DNA of 64,000 nt from Ziziphus jujuba (GCF_031755915.1 NC_083388.1:7749001-7813000), one strand, 5' to 3'; counted from the stretch's first letter, positions 11,402 to 24,539 are shown. Notes: generated by a model from the letters alone, not told the origin. Numbers and translations are program-made.

Positions 11402-12069
11402 GGGAAAAATACATAAAACCATCCTAAACTTTCAATAAAGTTTGAATTTGCTTCCAAAAATTTTTTCATTGCAATTTCCACCCTAAACGTTGACATAATA
11501 TTAATTTTCTCCCTTTAAACTTTTTCTTTATTAGAATTTTGCAAAATTGATTAGATAATATTGAAAGTGCTTTTTTGTTTTAATAAAATCAGTAGTGCTA
11601 CATGCAACAAATTGTTTACTAACAATATTTATCAAATGATATGTGTTCATTTATTATCGATGAAATACCGATATAACCTACATATAGATGAGTGAATATT
11701 AAAAAAAAAAAAACCAATTCAATATTATCATATTATTTAGTAGCATTTTCATAACTCTAACATTATTATAATAAAATATGTCTTGTTTTGATCAAATTTA
11801 ATAAAAAATAAAAGATAAATAAGGAGAGTACATTGTTTTTGGTTTACTTTTTTTTAGCAACTTTGTTTTAAAATTTGACATATTTTATAATATAAGCAAG
11901 CAATTTTATACTAGCCAATCAATTTTGTCAAATTCTATCAAGAAAATTCAAAAAATGGAGCAGAATGGTATTATGTCAAAGTCAAGAGGGGACATTGCTA
12001 AAAAAAAAAATGTTTGGAGAGCAAATTAAAACTTGAGTGAAAGCTCAACTGGCATTGTGTAATTTTTCC
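11402..12069. mobile_element. MULE-like non-autonomous element with about 100-bp inverted ends (A-B spacer copy)
   Basis: The left end reads GGGAAAAATACATAAAACCA and continues with AATTTGCTTCC and GACATAATATTAATTTTCTCC. The reverse complement of the right end reads GGAAAAATTACACAATGCCA, then AATTTGCTCTCC and GACATAATACC. Such long, degenerate inverted ends are typical of Mutator-like elements. No transposase ORF is present. A clean 8-9 bp target-site duplication was not identified. A copy sits at the equivalent place at 37769-38456. Confidence 0.55.
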
Positions 12070-12360
12070 AAAAAAAGAGAATGGAAGGGTACAAAGACTA
12101 ATAAAATAAAAACTCAGCCCTATACTCTGTAATTTCAGATTACTTTTTTATTTTGTTGAAATAAAACTTAGGTAGACATGCATAATGGTTAACCAAAAAA
12201 ATAAATGTTGAAATAAAATATTGTGAGGAGCCATAGAAATGCGGTAAAACAAATATTTGAAAGATTTCACAACGTTGATTAATTGCCATCCGAAACAGAG
12301 ACTAGAATTACATTGTTTCAATAATCTTTATGCTACCAATAAAAATAGTTGCCTTGTGAA

Positions 12361-12364
<4 letters not shown>

Positions 12365-12409
<45 letters not shown>
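12365..12409. repeat. Poly-T run of 45
   Basis: Homopolymer read directly. The matching place in the C-D spacer (about 38788) has no such run, so it expanded after duplication or has been prone to slippage. Confidence 0.95.
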
Positions 12410-12414
<5 letters not shown>

Positions 12415-14795
12415 CATAGAAGTTGGTTTCACAAAAAAAAAAAAAAAAAAAAAGTTGGCAAAAGTGTTATGTTAGCACATACACTCGTTTATTACACAAA
12501 GAATTATTATTGTTATTGAAAAGAAAGTTTCATTTTATTTTAAAATATTCTCTATTTTTGTTCACCAAAAAAAAAAAAAAATTATATATTTTTTATTTGT
12601 AGCCCGTCACAGTAATTATTTTAAAATGCTTACTCTAAACATATGTAAATGACTGATCACATTCATCATAATTGTCAAATATATCTATCACCAAAAAATA
12701 AAAATTGTACAAATATAACCCTATTCTATCATATTTTAATGCTTAATTTTTTCTTTTTTTTAAACAAATCATCATAACCTTTTATCTTTTTTTGCCAATA
12801 AAAATGAATGCTTAAATTCAATAAAATAGTTATTAAAATTAAACAACTTTTAGAAGTTATAATTCATTTAAAACGAAACAGTTATAAACTGTTAGATGAT
12901 CAATGTAATGGCTAAGATGATTAGTTAAAGAAGTTTATATCGGATCTGGAAATTGGACTTTTTATTTCTTAATAGCTAAGATGATTAGTTAAAAAAAGTT
13001 AGTGTTGGATTCCTGAGGCAATTTGAGATCTATTAATTCTTTGGAAACAAAAAATATATGTCTAAATAGATTAAGCACAATATGGTTATGAAATTATGTA
13101 GAGACCACATATGGTCGATGAAGTAAACAAGCATCTGTCTTTTTTTCTTCTTCCACTTTGGTTGAAACGGTAAATCCAAAAATTAGTCATTGAATTTACT
13201 TAACGATTTGGCTAGATAAAGTAATTTAATACTATCAAGGATCTCATCAGAGAGAATTATGCATCGTGTATGTCCTTGCATGAAAACAAGGTATGCACTT
13301 CCTGCCCCTTTAGTTTGTCCAACACAATTACTAAAAAGTTGGGGACACTGAGAACCAATAATATAAGTTATGACTTAAGCAAAAACACATTCGTTTTCAC
13401 ATTTTAAAATTAAGAGCAGAATCCGAAACAAAAGAAGCCACTAGAAGACGCAGTCTGAATGCAATCAGGAAAAAAATTAACCAAAATCAAAATCAAATTC
13501 AAACGAATAAAAGTGCTGGTACAATATAATTAACTGAAAATCGAATGCTAATTGGTGGCCAAAACGTTGAGATGAAAGAATTAGGACTGCAGGATAAGTA
13601 ACAGATTAAATGTAATAATTCAAGCAGAAAGAAGAAAACACATAATGAGCTTCACTATGGAACAATTATATTGTGCAAAGAATTGGTCAAGTGAAAATGT
13701 AAATGAGATTAAAATTTTTAACATTTATATGTGGAAGTATCAAAGTATAATAAACTCACTTGTCTAACAAAAAATGATTGAAAATGTTATTCCTTATTCA
13801 AGAGACTCAAATGAAGTAGTTTTTAATACTTATAATATGATTGCTTGCGTACCTGTTGCTTGCCAACATGCACAATTTTCACCTGAATATCACTCAAAGG
13901 TACCTTCAACTCATTGAGGATGGAAATGACAAAGACTGACGATATAGGTCTTATGATATCAGACTGTCTATCACTTTGAACACTGCATGTCCTTTTAGAA
14001 ACTTATCCCTGCTAGTGGCATATTTGGGATTCATGACACTAGTGAGTATTGGAGCTTTGGATGCAAATTTTCAACAGAGACATTCAGCACATTGTATAAT
14101 GAAAGACGGCCACCTCCAACTGAACTCGCATAAATGTAGTGGATGAGAGGCTTCCTCAATACCTATAAGACCATTTTGATAGCCAAAACCTGGTGCAAGA
14201 GCATGGGACTGACAAGCATTTTCTTTTGGTGCATTTCGACTTCAAGCATTGTTCATCATCAGGTTCCACAGCACTCTTGTACAAATGATCTATGCATCCT
14301 TTTAGAGACTTAATCAAACAATCTTTGTTTCAATATATGACCAGTTGGAACATCAAGAAAATTCAAGAGTAAATTTACAAAGTCTTCCTTTGCTTCTGCG
14401 TAACAAAAATCTTGTTGGATTTGCTTACCATAAGCTTTACAGTAATATTTCCTTGGTCTTGATTTATATTAGTCTCCCTCTTTTGCTTTACTACTATTAG
14501 AGATATAAAACTGCTTCCTTGATAAACAAGAGGTGCTGGCTTATGTTTCAAAAGGGTTTACCAAAAAGTTTCATTTTATTTTAAAATATTCTTTATTTAA
14601 AAATATTTCTTTACATTCTTTGGTCCAGAAAAGCTGGACATAATGTTCATAACACTTTCATACATTGTACAAGCAACTTGTTCCCATTGTTTTTGATTTA
14701 GAGCAAGAAAGCCTTGTAATTGTTCCCATGGGAATTGTCAAGAAACTAAAAAAGACTTCGACAAAATCATTATCTAATTCAACAAAAACAACTTT

Positions 14796-15256
14796 TGATA
14801 GTCACCAGGTTGAGGTGATTTGGACAGCAACCAGGTCCAAGACCAAATGGGTAAGTGGGCTAAAAGTGAGGCCCAATAGGAAGAGATCCAGGATAGCACT
14901 AAAGATGAAATGAGTGCAAGAAAGGGTCATTTTGAGGCTGGAAACAAAGAAGAAGCTGAAGGAAATGGGAATAAGCTCAGAGGGCATGCTTTATGGAGCC
15001 AAGAAACATGCGAAACCATACTGGCTCAAGGATTTTGTTACGCCAAGGCGGCATTGAGACTTTTTCGGAGAGCCATAGCTCATAACTGTTTTTTGTTATC
15101 CAATTTTGTTATTTTGTTATTGTTGTTGAGAGTAATTTTGTAAGAGGGGACTATATAATCTGTAGGGCAGCATTTTGCCAAGGATGTTGTTGAATGAAGA
15201 AAATTCTTGTGAAGGGAGTTGGGTACTGACTCCAAGAGTGCAAATATTTCCTATCA
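14796..15256 (+). repeat. 5' LTR of the Gypsy element in copy B
   Basis: Begins TGATAGTCACC and ends TTTCCTATCA, 461 bp. It is followed by CTAGTGCTTTCATTGAGAG, the expected place for the primer-binding site. Confidence 0.93.
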
Positions 15257-15315
15257 CTAGTGCTTTCATTGAGAGAAGCCACGAGAAACAAGGAGCTTGA
15301 GACATCTTGAAGACT

Positions 15316-16496
15316 ATGGAGGTGAGTTTCAAACAACACGCCTACGACCAACTTGCCAAATTGTCTGCACTGCTTGAACAACGCATGGCTGTTACTGACC
15401 AGCACCTGACTCAATTGTCTCAGATGCGACGAGATCTCGACTCAACAGTGGAATTCACAGTAGCTCCGCCCAGTGCTAGGGCTGATAATATCCAAGTTGG
15501 GGGCTCTCGAAACTCAACCGGCATTCCTCAGGTGGACATGAATTTGCTGCTCAAGACCTTGAAGGTTGATGTACCACGATTTGACGGAACGAATGTGGAG
15601 AACTGGATCTATAAGATCAAAATTTCTTTTTCCCTGCACTAAGTGAATCCCGCGATGCGCCTAGCAGTTGTGGCCTTTCATACCTTCTATGTGGTATCAG
15701 TGGATGGAAAAGGGGTGGCGTTCTGTCTAGCTAGGACATATTCCTCCATGAGCTACGAAAGAGGTTTGGTGTTTCCATCTATGATGACCCGTTGGGATGA
15801 ATTTCTAAACTCATCCAAACTGGAAAGGTATCTCAATACCGTGCAGAATTTGATAGCCTAATGACTCAAATTACATGGGTGCCTGAATTGATGTTCCTCA
15901 ATTTCTTTGTCTGGGGATTGAAACTTGATATCCGTAGGGAAATTTTGATGGCTTGACCTTACGATTTGTTCGATGCCATGGCAAAAGCACAGTTGTTTGA
16001 GGATCATATTGAGGACCTGTTTGGGAGCCACCGGAGGGAAGGTTTTTGAGCTTTGGAGACACCGCCGCGTAGTACTGTGGCTGGTTCTTCCCTTGGCCAC
16101 AAACCAACTTTTCCAGATAACAGAGAGGTAATATCAATCTCTCGCACTGGACAACCAACAGTTGGAACCTCCAAATTTCTGATCAGACGTTTGACATCAG
16201 CGAAACTTCATGACAAACGAGAGAAGGGCCTTTGTTTCAGTTGTGATGAAAAATACCACAGCTACCATAAGTTCAAGAACAAAGTGTTGCTTCTATGTGG
16301 TGAGGATGCTGATGCTGATACGCTAGAAGAGATCGAGCCGATAGGGGAAGGCATCACCGACGACGATGAACTCGAAGTAAGTCTTAATACTCTCTCAAAC
16401 TTTGTGAACCCTCATATCTTTCAAATATTGGCTCAGCATGATACCGAAACTCTAGAAGTCACCATAAATACAGGCAATAATAATAATTTCATTTAA
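15316..16496 (+). pseudogene. Gypsy gag and start of protease, broken
   Basis: From ATG 15316 the sequence encodes a Gypsy-type gag: a coiled N-terminus, then VPRFDGTNVENWIYKI near 15570-15625, where an in-frame stop (15642) interrupts it. Further pieces follow in shifted frames (about 15643-16050). A worn zinc knuckle begins CFSCDEKYHSYHK near 16235. The protease active site near 16465 reads NTGNNNNFI where Asp-Ser/Thr-Gly is expected, so the catalytic Asp is replaced. Confidence 0.85.
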
Positions 16497-16525
16497 GAAG
16501 CGTTGGTAGAAAAATTAGGCCTTAC

Positions 16526-19028
16526 GTGGGGCTTGGATGTGGTGCTTGGCATTTTGAGATGCAGGGACACCATTTTGAGGTGGATTTGTATGTACTACCC
16601 ATATGGGGCTTGGATGTGGTGCTTGGCATGCAGTGGTTACGAACCCTTGGTCTTTGTTTGCATGATCACGGTGAACTGACTATAGAGTTCCAATGGAAAG
16701 GCAAGCAGGTGAAATTAGCTTAGAAATCTTAGTTCTCAACCTGGCAAGTTACTTTTGCTTAATTTAGTATAATGCTTCTGGAAGGTGATGTGAAGGGGGT
16801 TTATCGGTTGTACATAGTTCCACCTTCGGCGGTGGAGGGTTGTATCTCAAGGCCCGATGAGGTGTCACAAATGGAGGAGGCATTACCACCAGCAGGCAAG
16901 GGCATTTTGCAGCAATTTCGACAGGTATTCGATGAACTTATATGCTTACCACCTATCCACAACATTGACCACAGGATTCATGTACAACCTAGTTCTATTC
17001 CAGTTAATGGCCAGCCATATCGATATCCATATTTTTAGAAAGATGTCATGTAAAAGATGGTCACTGAAATGCTCGAATGTGGGTTTATTCGACAAAGTAA
17101 CAGTCCATATTCTTCCCCTGTGCTATTGGTGAAAAAGAAGTAAGGCTCTTGGAGGTTTTACGTCAATTATAGGGCACTCAATGGGATCACGATTAGAGAC
17201 TGCTTTTCGATCCCCACCATTGATGAGCTCTTAGATGGATTAAGAAGGGTAGAAGTGTTCTCCAAACTAGATCTCCGCACCGGGTATCACCAAATTTGAA
17301 TGGATCATAGGATGTGCACAAGACAGCATTTAGAACCCATGAGGGTCACTACGAATTCGTTGTAACGCGTTTTGGGTTGTCCAATGCACCATCCACCTTC
17401 CAAGCAGCCATGACCCAGATTTTCAAGCTTTTCCTTTGTCAGTTTGTCATCGTTTTCTTTGATGATATACTGATTTACAGTAGAAGTCAGGCTGACCATG
17501 CTCACCATATGAGTTTGGTGCGGCAATGTCTACTGGAGAATCAATTTTTTGCCAAAGGAAGTAAATGTCAGTTTTTTCAACCTTCCATCAAGTATTTGGG
17601 CCATCTAGTCTCACGAGATGGAGTTCGAGCTGATCCAATAAAAATTGAGGCCATGACTAGCTGGCCACAGCCTATGAACCTCAAGCAATTACGCGACTTC
17701 TTAGGTCTCACAAGGTACTATCGCCGCTTCGTCGAGCATAATACGGCGATTGCTGCCCCACTCATTGAGCTACTCAAAAAGGACAACTTCATTTGGACCA
17801 CTGAAGCAGCTGCAGCATTTGAGAAATTAAAACAAGTTATGACCGAGCTCCTGTCCTCAGGCTACTGGATTTTTCGAAGCAGTTTGTTGTGGAAACTGAT
17901 GCTTCTAATGTTGGCATAGGGGGAGTGTTGATGCAAGAGGGACACCCACTGGCATTCTTTAGCAAGAAATTTGGTCCGCGTTTACTGGGCACTTCGGCAT
18001 ACCTACGTGAGTTGAGAGCGGTGGTCGAGGTAGTCTCCAAGTGGCGACAATACCTATTAGGATGGCCCTTTGTCATACGCACGGTCCATAAAAGCCTAAG
18101 GGAGCTCCTCACTCAAGTTATTTAGACTCCTGAGCAGCAACGCTTCCTTCGAAAATTGTTGGGGTACCAGTTTACGACTGAATATAAGGCAGGATCAGCG
18201 AACTCAGCAGCCGATGCTTTGTCTCGCCGCCATGACATTTATTGCCTCCCACTCCTAGTAGCCATATCAGCAGGTAGGTATGAATTTTTAGATGAATTAT
18301 GTAAAGAGAATATTGAATGTTCGAATCTTAAGGCCTTGCAGAAACAAATACTTGCTGGAACCTTGGATCCTGCCTACTACAGTTATTGGAATGGTCTGCT
18401 GATGTTTAAGAACAGGTTTATAATTAGCAAGGAATCCAAACTGAAAACCCTATTGCTCCAGGAATTTCATGAAACTCCTATAGGTGGGCATGCCGAAATT
18501 GAGAGGAATTTTCTAGGACTTAGTGCAAGTTTTTTTTGGGAAGGAATGAGGAACGATGTGAAGAAATTTATGGCAAATTGTCTCACTTGTCAGACTATTA
18601 AATACTCCATAGTAGCCCCTTATGGCTTACTACAACCCCTCGAGATGCCTGAGCGAGTGTGGGAAGACTTAGCTTTCGATTTCATAGTTGGCCTGCGCAA
18701 TTCGAGGGGCTATTCCACAATTCTGGTGGTCATCGATCGTCTCATGAAATATGCACTTGGGCCCCTTCCGACACATTATACAGCTTCAAAGGTGGCTGAG
18801 CTTTTTACTCACATGGTAATAAGGCTACATGGAGTGCCACACACACTGGTTTCGGACCATGATCCTGTTTTCACGAGCCATTTTTGGAAGAAACTGTTTG
18901 AGTCAATGGGAACCAAATTGAAGTTGAGTTCTTCCTACCACCCTCAAACCGATGGCCAAACAGAGGTGACCAATAGATACTTAGAGCAGTATCTACGAGC
19001 TTTCACAGCTGACAATCCAAAACAATAG
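16526..19028 (+). pseudogene. Gypsy pol: protease end, reverse transcriptase, RNase H, integrase; broken
   Basis: The protease end (WGLDVVLGMQWL near 16600) is followed by reverse transcriptase across about 16950-17600, with [12 protein letters not shown] near 17260 and the catalytic FFDDILIYS near 17458. RNase H starts near 17889 (TDASNVGIGGVLMQ) and runs to ADALSRRHD near 18230. Integrase follows: an H-H-C-C zinc region near 18465-18600 (ending CLTCQT), then the DDE core with Asp in DLAFDF, Asp in SDHDPVF and Glu in DGQTEV. Stops near 17038, 17146, 17300, 17919, 18123 and 19028 break the frame. Confidence 0.93.
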
Positions 19029-19088
19029 AGCCAATACCTTGGTTAGGCTGAATATCATTACAATACTAGTCACCATTCAGCCATTGGA

Positions 19089-19717
19089 ATGACTCCTTTC
19101 CAAGCTGTCTACGGAAGACCTCTAACAACCATTCTTGCCTATGTGAGAGGTGCTACTTCGGTGCAAGCAGTGGAGGAAGGATTGCTGACCCGTGACTCTA
19201 TTTTGAAGCAGCTGAAACAAAACTTGGAGCAAGCTCGGAATCGAATGCAGCAACTCGCCAACATAAAACATAGTCGGGGACTTGGTTTTGGTTAAGCTTC
19301 AACCATACCGCCAATCTATGGTAGCACACCGACTTAACTCTAAACTTTTTCGACGTTATTTTGGTCCCTTTTCCATCATTGCACAAGTTGGTCTGGTGGC
19401 TTATACGTTGGCGTTACCAACGGGAAGCAAGATCCACCCAACCTTCCATGTATCCTTGCTGAAGGCCTTCAAGGGTGACATTCCTGTTAATTTCTATCCC
19501 CTGTCGAATTCAGTTTTGCTAACAAACCACTGCTTTCTCCTGTCACTATGTTGGCTGGTCGAATCCTTTTCGTGCACAATAAACCTCACAAGCAGGTTCT
19601 CGTGCAATGGTCTCATAGTTCTCTTGACGATGCTATTTGGGAGGATCTCCATACCTTCAGTCAGCTGTACAATATGCTCGACCTTAAGGACAAGGTCGTG
19701 TTTGAGGGTGGGGGAAG
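19089..19717 (+). pseudogene. Gypsy integrase C-terminus and chromodomain-like tail
   Basis: MTPFQAVYGRP (19089) is the usual integrase C-terminal motif. A frameshift near 19280 leads to the stretch ending [12 protein letters not shown] (about 19440). A second frame (19548-19717) carries [18 protein letters not shown], typical of the chromodomain-like tail of plant chromoviruses, which is thought to steer integration to certain chromatin. Confidence 0.85.
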
Positions 19718-20186
19718 TGCTAGTCACCAAGCTGAGGTGATTTTGGACAGCAACAGGTCCAAGACCAAATTGGTAAGTGGGCCAAAAGTGAGACCCAAGA
19801 GAAAAAGATCCAGGATAGCACTAAAGATGAAATGAGTGCAAGAAAGGATCATTTTGAGGCCAGAAACAAAGAAGAAGCTATAGGAAATGGGAAGAAGCTT
19901 ACAGGGAAATTAGGCATGCTTCGTGAAGCCAGGAAACGTGCGAGACCACACTGGTTCAAGGATTTAGTTATGCCAGGGCAGCATTGAGACTTTTTCGAAG
20001 AGCCATAGCTCATAACTGTTTTTTGTTATCCAATTTGGTTATTTTGTTATTGTTGTTGAGAGCAAATTTTGTAAGAGGGGACTATATAATTTGTAGGGCA
20101 GTATTTTGCCAAGGATGTTGTTGAATGAAGAAAATTTTGTGAAGGGAGTTGGGCACTGACTCGAAGAGTACAGATATTTCCTATCA
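19718..20186 (+). repeat. 3' LTR of the Gypsy element in copy B
   Basis: Begins TGCTAGTCACC and ends TTTCCTATCA, 469 bp. It differs from the 5' LTR by scattered substitutions and small indels, so the insertion is not recent. Confidence 0.93.
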
Positions 20187-20233
20187 ACTTTGTTCTTATT
20201 CTTGTCCACCATAGCTTTTAAGCTAATAGACAT

Positions 20234-21683
20234 GGCTAGGAACTAAATAGAATATAAATAAAATATTGGTGTCCCTTTTCTCTTAATAAAACTCACCAAG
20301 CAACTTACAACGTTCCCAAAAAAAAAAAAAAAAAAAAACAATTTCAATACAATTAATTACGCTAGCTTTTAAACTCACAGACGTTTGAAAAAATGAAAAG
20401 AGCATCAAACAAACTATTACAATAGAAACTTGCAGCAACGGCTATTTAGAGTTCTAAGAGGAAGATTAATAACCTTGAGAGAATTGTAAATAGTTATTAC
20501 AGAATCAGCAACAATATCACACACCTTATAGTTGCAGATAGACAAAACAAAAAATAAATATATGAGAATGGGAAAATTATCAAGAGTGAAAAACTAAGAA
20601 ATCCACCAGAAATAAATAAATAAAACAAAATAAAATGGTTTTGACTAGATAACAACATAATTTTTATCCAAGCGGTCTTGTATTTTGGCAATTGAACTCT
20701 TCAATTACTCATGTTTTTGCCAGTATTCAAGCAATTTTTAACCAACTATTATAAAATTTGTACGTACAGAGAGCGCTGACAGAGAAGTACCAGTAGCAAA
20801 TAAAAAAAATCATGAATTTATAAATTAATCAAGCAAATTTCTCACAAAACAACATACAAACACTCCAGGAGCAAAACGATAAGCTAGTACTGCAAAACCA
20901 TCATACCTGAATGAATATAGACGCTTTTGAAGAATTTTGTTATAATACCACATAACAGAGTGGGTCAGCAAATGGGGTTTAAATAAAAAGTAGAGTTAAA
21001 AAGGGCTATTAAATTATTTAGATTCTTGCATACATCGTGTATGCGAAAGGTCGTTTATATTTTTTTATGTAATGAAAGATGTTTCTTCATTTACCAAGGC
21101 CTTCAATGTACTTGGGAATTAGTTTATGATTGATATTTATTAACAAATTAGTTTATGATTGATGAAGTTACTGGAAAAGGGAAAACATTATATATGCAAG
21201 CCATCGAAATTGTGACCCTCGCAAATATTAGCTAGCTGGAACCATTGTTTACCATGTATTATTATTATTATTTTTTTTGGGTTCATAATAACCCATATGA
21301 ATCATTATTTTCTCCATCATTAGACGATACTCTAAGGTAAGTTACAATATTTATTTTTTAATGAATAATTCTGACTTCAACGATATATTTTTTTTAAAGT
21401 ATCGAGTAAAAATGTTGATGCATGTTATTGTTTCTATTATAAAGTCAAGTGTTAATATCAATTTACCTTCTAAACTATGATATATTTATCACTTTTATAA
21501 ATTCACACATTGCCCTTCAAATTACTATTGCTTTTGTATCACTTTTTTAGTCCAATTATGCTATTTACTCTAATGAATTCAGTCAATTAATCATGTTCAC
21601 TGCATAAAAACAAAATAAAACATAATAAAATTGTTTATATTCACTTCTTCCTCTGCTCTAGTCCATCGCCCTTTGAGCAGATT
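20234..21683. other. Upstream flank of copy B; no gene recognised
   Basis: 20240-20830 matches 9237-9815 upstream of gene A, including the poly-A tract near 20320-20338. The remainder to 21683 is AT-rich, with an ATT tract near 21259, and no recognised gene. Confidence 0.6.
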
Positions 21684-22039
21684 TGTTGAAATTAATGCTG
21701 CATATCTCTCAAGAGAAATTAAAAATAAATAAATACTTGTTTTTAGAACTTTTCAAACAGCAAGTAAATCATAGAAATTGATGAAGATATTTATGTAACT
21801 TGAGTTCCTAGAACATTCATGAATAATTTTAATTGGTCAATGAACTAACTTTATACTTGTATAAATAGAAAGCTATTGCTTCCACAATATATAGAACAAT
21901 TACATTAAGAAAAAAAAAGTTAGATATGATTTATTTTCCTTTCTCCACCGAAAGTATCCCACTTTTTATTCAAATAAATCAAATCATTTCTATTTTCTTT
22001 TGTTATCTAAATGAAAATACCCTCCAATAAATTCCATCA
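21684..22039 (+). repeat. 5' LTR of the 21684-26370 Copia
   Basis: TGTTGAAATT to AATTCCATCA, 356 bp, followed by the tRNA-Met primer-binding site. Confidence 0.93.
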
Positions 22040-22093
22040 GTGGTATCAGAGCTTGGTTTGTTCATTAATTGGGCATAGTTGTTTTCATTCACC

Positions 22094-22920
22094 ATGGCTG
22101 AAAACACCTTCCCCACAATTCCAGTTCCAGTCTTTAGTGGTGAACAATACGATTTTTGGTCTATAAAAATGACCAGTTATTACTGATATTATTATACTAG
22201 ATGATAATCAAAAGAAGGAGCTTGATGAGAATCAACAAAAAGATTCCCAAGCTTTGTTCATTTTGCAACAAGCTGTGGCAGTTGAATTCTTTCCAAGGAT
22301 TATGGGAGCTACAATAGCAAAGGAGGCATGGGATACGCTTCAGGAAGAGTTTCAAGGCAATGTTAAGATACATGCTATAAGACTAAAGACTCTAAGAAGA
22401 GATTTTGAAAATTTAAAAATGAAGGATAATGAGACCGCTAAAGATTACTACTCAAGAATAAAAGAAGTAGTTAATCAAATGAAAGCCTATGGTGAGAATA
22501 TTTCTGAAAAGAAAGTAGTAAAAAAAAAATTTAATTAGTTGCACAGAAAAATATGATGCAATTATTACTGCTATAAAAGAATATAAGGATATTGAAAATT
22601 TAACAGCAAAAAAATTAATGGGCTCTCTGGAGGCATATAAGAAAAGACTGAGTAGGCGAAATGAAAATTCTTTGGAAAATGCCTTTTAGTCTAATAAAAA
22701 TGCGGTCTCAAAATACTAAAGATGGATGGAAAAAACCACAAGAAAATTCTAGAAATAATCAAAATAGAAATAGCAAATATCCTCCTTGTGATATTTACAA
22801 AAGAAAAAGTCATTCGGAAAAAGACTGATGGTTTAAAGGAAAAACATAGTGTAGAGTCTGTAGAAAATTTGGACATGTAGAAAAAGATTTTCCTTTAAAA
22901 ACACACATCAGGCTAACTTT
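22094..22920 (+). pseudogene. Copia gag, broken
   Basis: ATG 22094 starts MAENTFPTIPVPVFSGEQYD, the usual plant Copia gag opening. The frame shifts near 22180. A middle part (22254-22538) matches the gag core (MKDNETAKDYYSRIKEVVNQ). Two worn zinc knuckles follow near 22790-22900, where expected Cys residues are replaced. Confidence 0.85.
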
Positions 22921-22979
22921 ATTGAAAATAAGGACATAGAAAATCATCTATTCTATGTCTCACAAGGTGAAGATAAAAA

Positions 22980-24230
22980 GGACATGTGGTATTTATATAG
23001 GTTGTAGTGACCATATGACAAAAGATGAAAGTATTTTCTTTAGCTAAATAAAATACAAACAAAAGTCAAAATTGGAAATGAGGAATTAATAGAGGCTACA
23101 GGAAAAGGAACTATAGTTGTAGAAACAAAAAGGGTAAAAGATACATTACCGATGTACTGTTAGTCCCTTCAATAAATAAAAATCTCCTCAGTGTCGAACA
23201 AATGATAGAGAAAGGATACTTTCTACGCTTTGAAGGAGATTCATGTACAATCTATGACAAGAAAAATAAGACTATAGAGATTGTAAAAATCAAGATGAAA
23301 GGAAACATATCTTTTCCAATAGAATGGAAATATGCTAGTGAAACTGCCATGAAGGCACAAGTAAACATCTTATGGATTTGGCACAAGAGATTTAGTCACT
23401 TCCATTTCAACGGCCTCAAGATTCTTCAACAAAAGAACATGAGGTGTGACTTACCAACTATTGAAGATATCAATGGTACCTGTGAAGCGTGTTTACAAGG
23501 CAAGCAACATTGACAACCTTTCCCAACAAGCACAACATGGAGAGCTAAGAAGCCACTGGTGTTGATTTACACCGATGTTTGTGGACCAATGCAAACCCCA
23601 TCACTAAACCAAAATAGGTACTTCATCTTATTCATTGATGACTTTACTCGAATGAATTGGGTATATTTTCTGCAAAAAAAAAAAAAAAAAAAATCATAGG
23701 TCTTCGAGATTTTCAAAAAATTTAAAAATTTAGTCGAAAAACAAAGTGGCTACCAAATCAAAACTATTTGAAGTGATCGAGGAAAGGAATACATCTCCAA
23801 GAAGTTCAATGATTTCTGTGAAGATAAAGGCATGGTGCACCAACTTACAGTCGGATAAACTCCAAAGCAAAATGGTGTATTTGAAAGGAAAACTAGGATA
23901 ATTATGGAGATGACTAGAACAATGCTGAAGGATTAAGGTCTCCCAAATAGATTTTGGGCAGAAGCTGTCTCTACTGCAGTCTACCTACTAAACAGATGCC
24001 CAACCAAAGCAGTTCAAAACAAGATACCAATGGAAGCTTGGAGTGGAAGAAAACCATTCGCAAAGCATCTTAAGGTTTTCAAGTGCATTTGTTATGCCCA
24101 CATTCCAAAGGAAAAGAGAAGCAAATTAGATGACAAGATGGGAAAAGGTATCTTTCTTGGCTATAGCTTGCAATCAAAAGGCTATCGAATCTACAGTCTA
24201 GAAATGAACAATTTAATCATTAGCTGAGAC
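22980..24230 (+). pseudogene. Copia protease and integrase, broken
   Basis: A protease remnant near 22985-23040 includes GCSDHMTKDES, with the usual D-S/T-G-A region altered. The pre-integrase zinc region lies at 23380-23520 (HKRFSHFHFNGLK, then CEACLQGKQH). The integrase core continues across stops to about 23950. The [18 protein letters not shown] motif near 24140 is the Copia integrase C-terminal sequence. Confidence 0.88.
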
Positions 24231-24539
24231 GTTGAGCTTGATGAAGATGCATCCTATAATTGGGAAACTAAAGCAGTTGAAAGGAAGATAATTTATGTAC
24301 TAGCAATACAACAACAAAGAGAGGAGGAGCCAAATGAAACTCAAGGATCTCAAGAGACAAATCAAAATCAAGAATCTCCAACTCATTAAATGCAGCAATA
24401 ACTCGAGCCGGAGGATTCATTGCCAGAATCAACTCCTCGAAGAACTCGATTATTAACAGAGATTTATGAATCATGCAACTTGGCCATAATAGAGCCTGGG
24501 AGTTTTGAAGAAGCTTCAAAACATGAAGTCTAGGTCAAA

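Larger units (their letters stand above)
10681..13396. other. A-B spacer: AT-rich duplicated DNA
   Basis: It aligns block by block with the C-D spacer (36830-39690), and its first part with 57300-59220. It includes (TA)n at about 10850-10868 and 11112-11145, a MULE-like element (11402-12069) and a run of 45 T at 12365-12409. No protein-coding gene was recognised. Confidence 0.6.
14796..20186 (+). mobile_element. Ty3/Gypsy retrotransposon, chromovirus-like, degenerate, inside exon 1 of copy B
   Basis: The element is 5391 bp with LTRs of 461 and 469 bp and a perfect 5-bp target-site duplication ACTTT (14791-14795 and 20187-20191). The order gag, protease, reverse transcriptase, RNase H, integrase and a chromodomain-like tail identifies a Ty3/Gypsy chromovirus type. 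Stops and frameshifts in every domain make it non-autonomous now. The purine tract GGGTGGGGGAAG abuts the 3' LTR. Confidence 0.95.
13397..20233 (-). pseudogene. DUF674 copy B (type I), broken; parts at 13397-13454, 13853-14559, 14604-14795, 20187-20233
   Basis: Degenerate relative of gene A. The exon 3 remnant (13397-13454) keeps the LRLLVASF theme but has lost 2 bp at its start and ends early. Exon 2 (13853-14559) has several frameshifts, including an extra AT in GATATCAGAC near 13959 that copy D shares. The end of exon 1, the intron and the start of exon 2 are deleted and replaced by about 45 bp of filler. The remaining exon 1 sequence is cut by a Gypsy element (14796-20186). The start codon region survives at 20233. 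No functional product is expected. Confidence 0.88.

Noticed and set aside
12257..12475. Frame encoding a poly-Phe and poly-Lys stretch
   Set aside because: It is a product of the T45 and A runs.
15257..15275. Assignment of the Gypsy primer-binding site to a particular tRNA
   Set aside because: The sequence is in the right place, but I could not match it to a tRNA 3' end with confidence.
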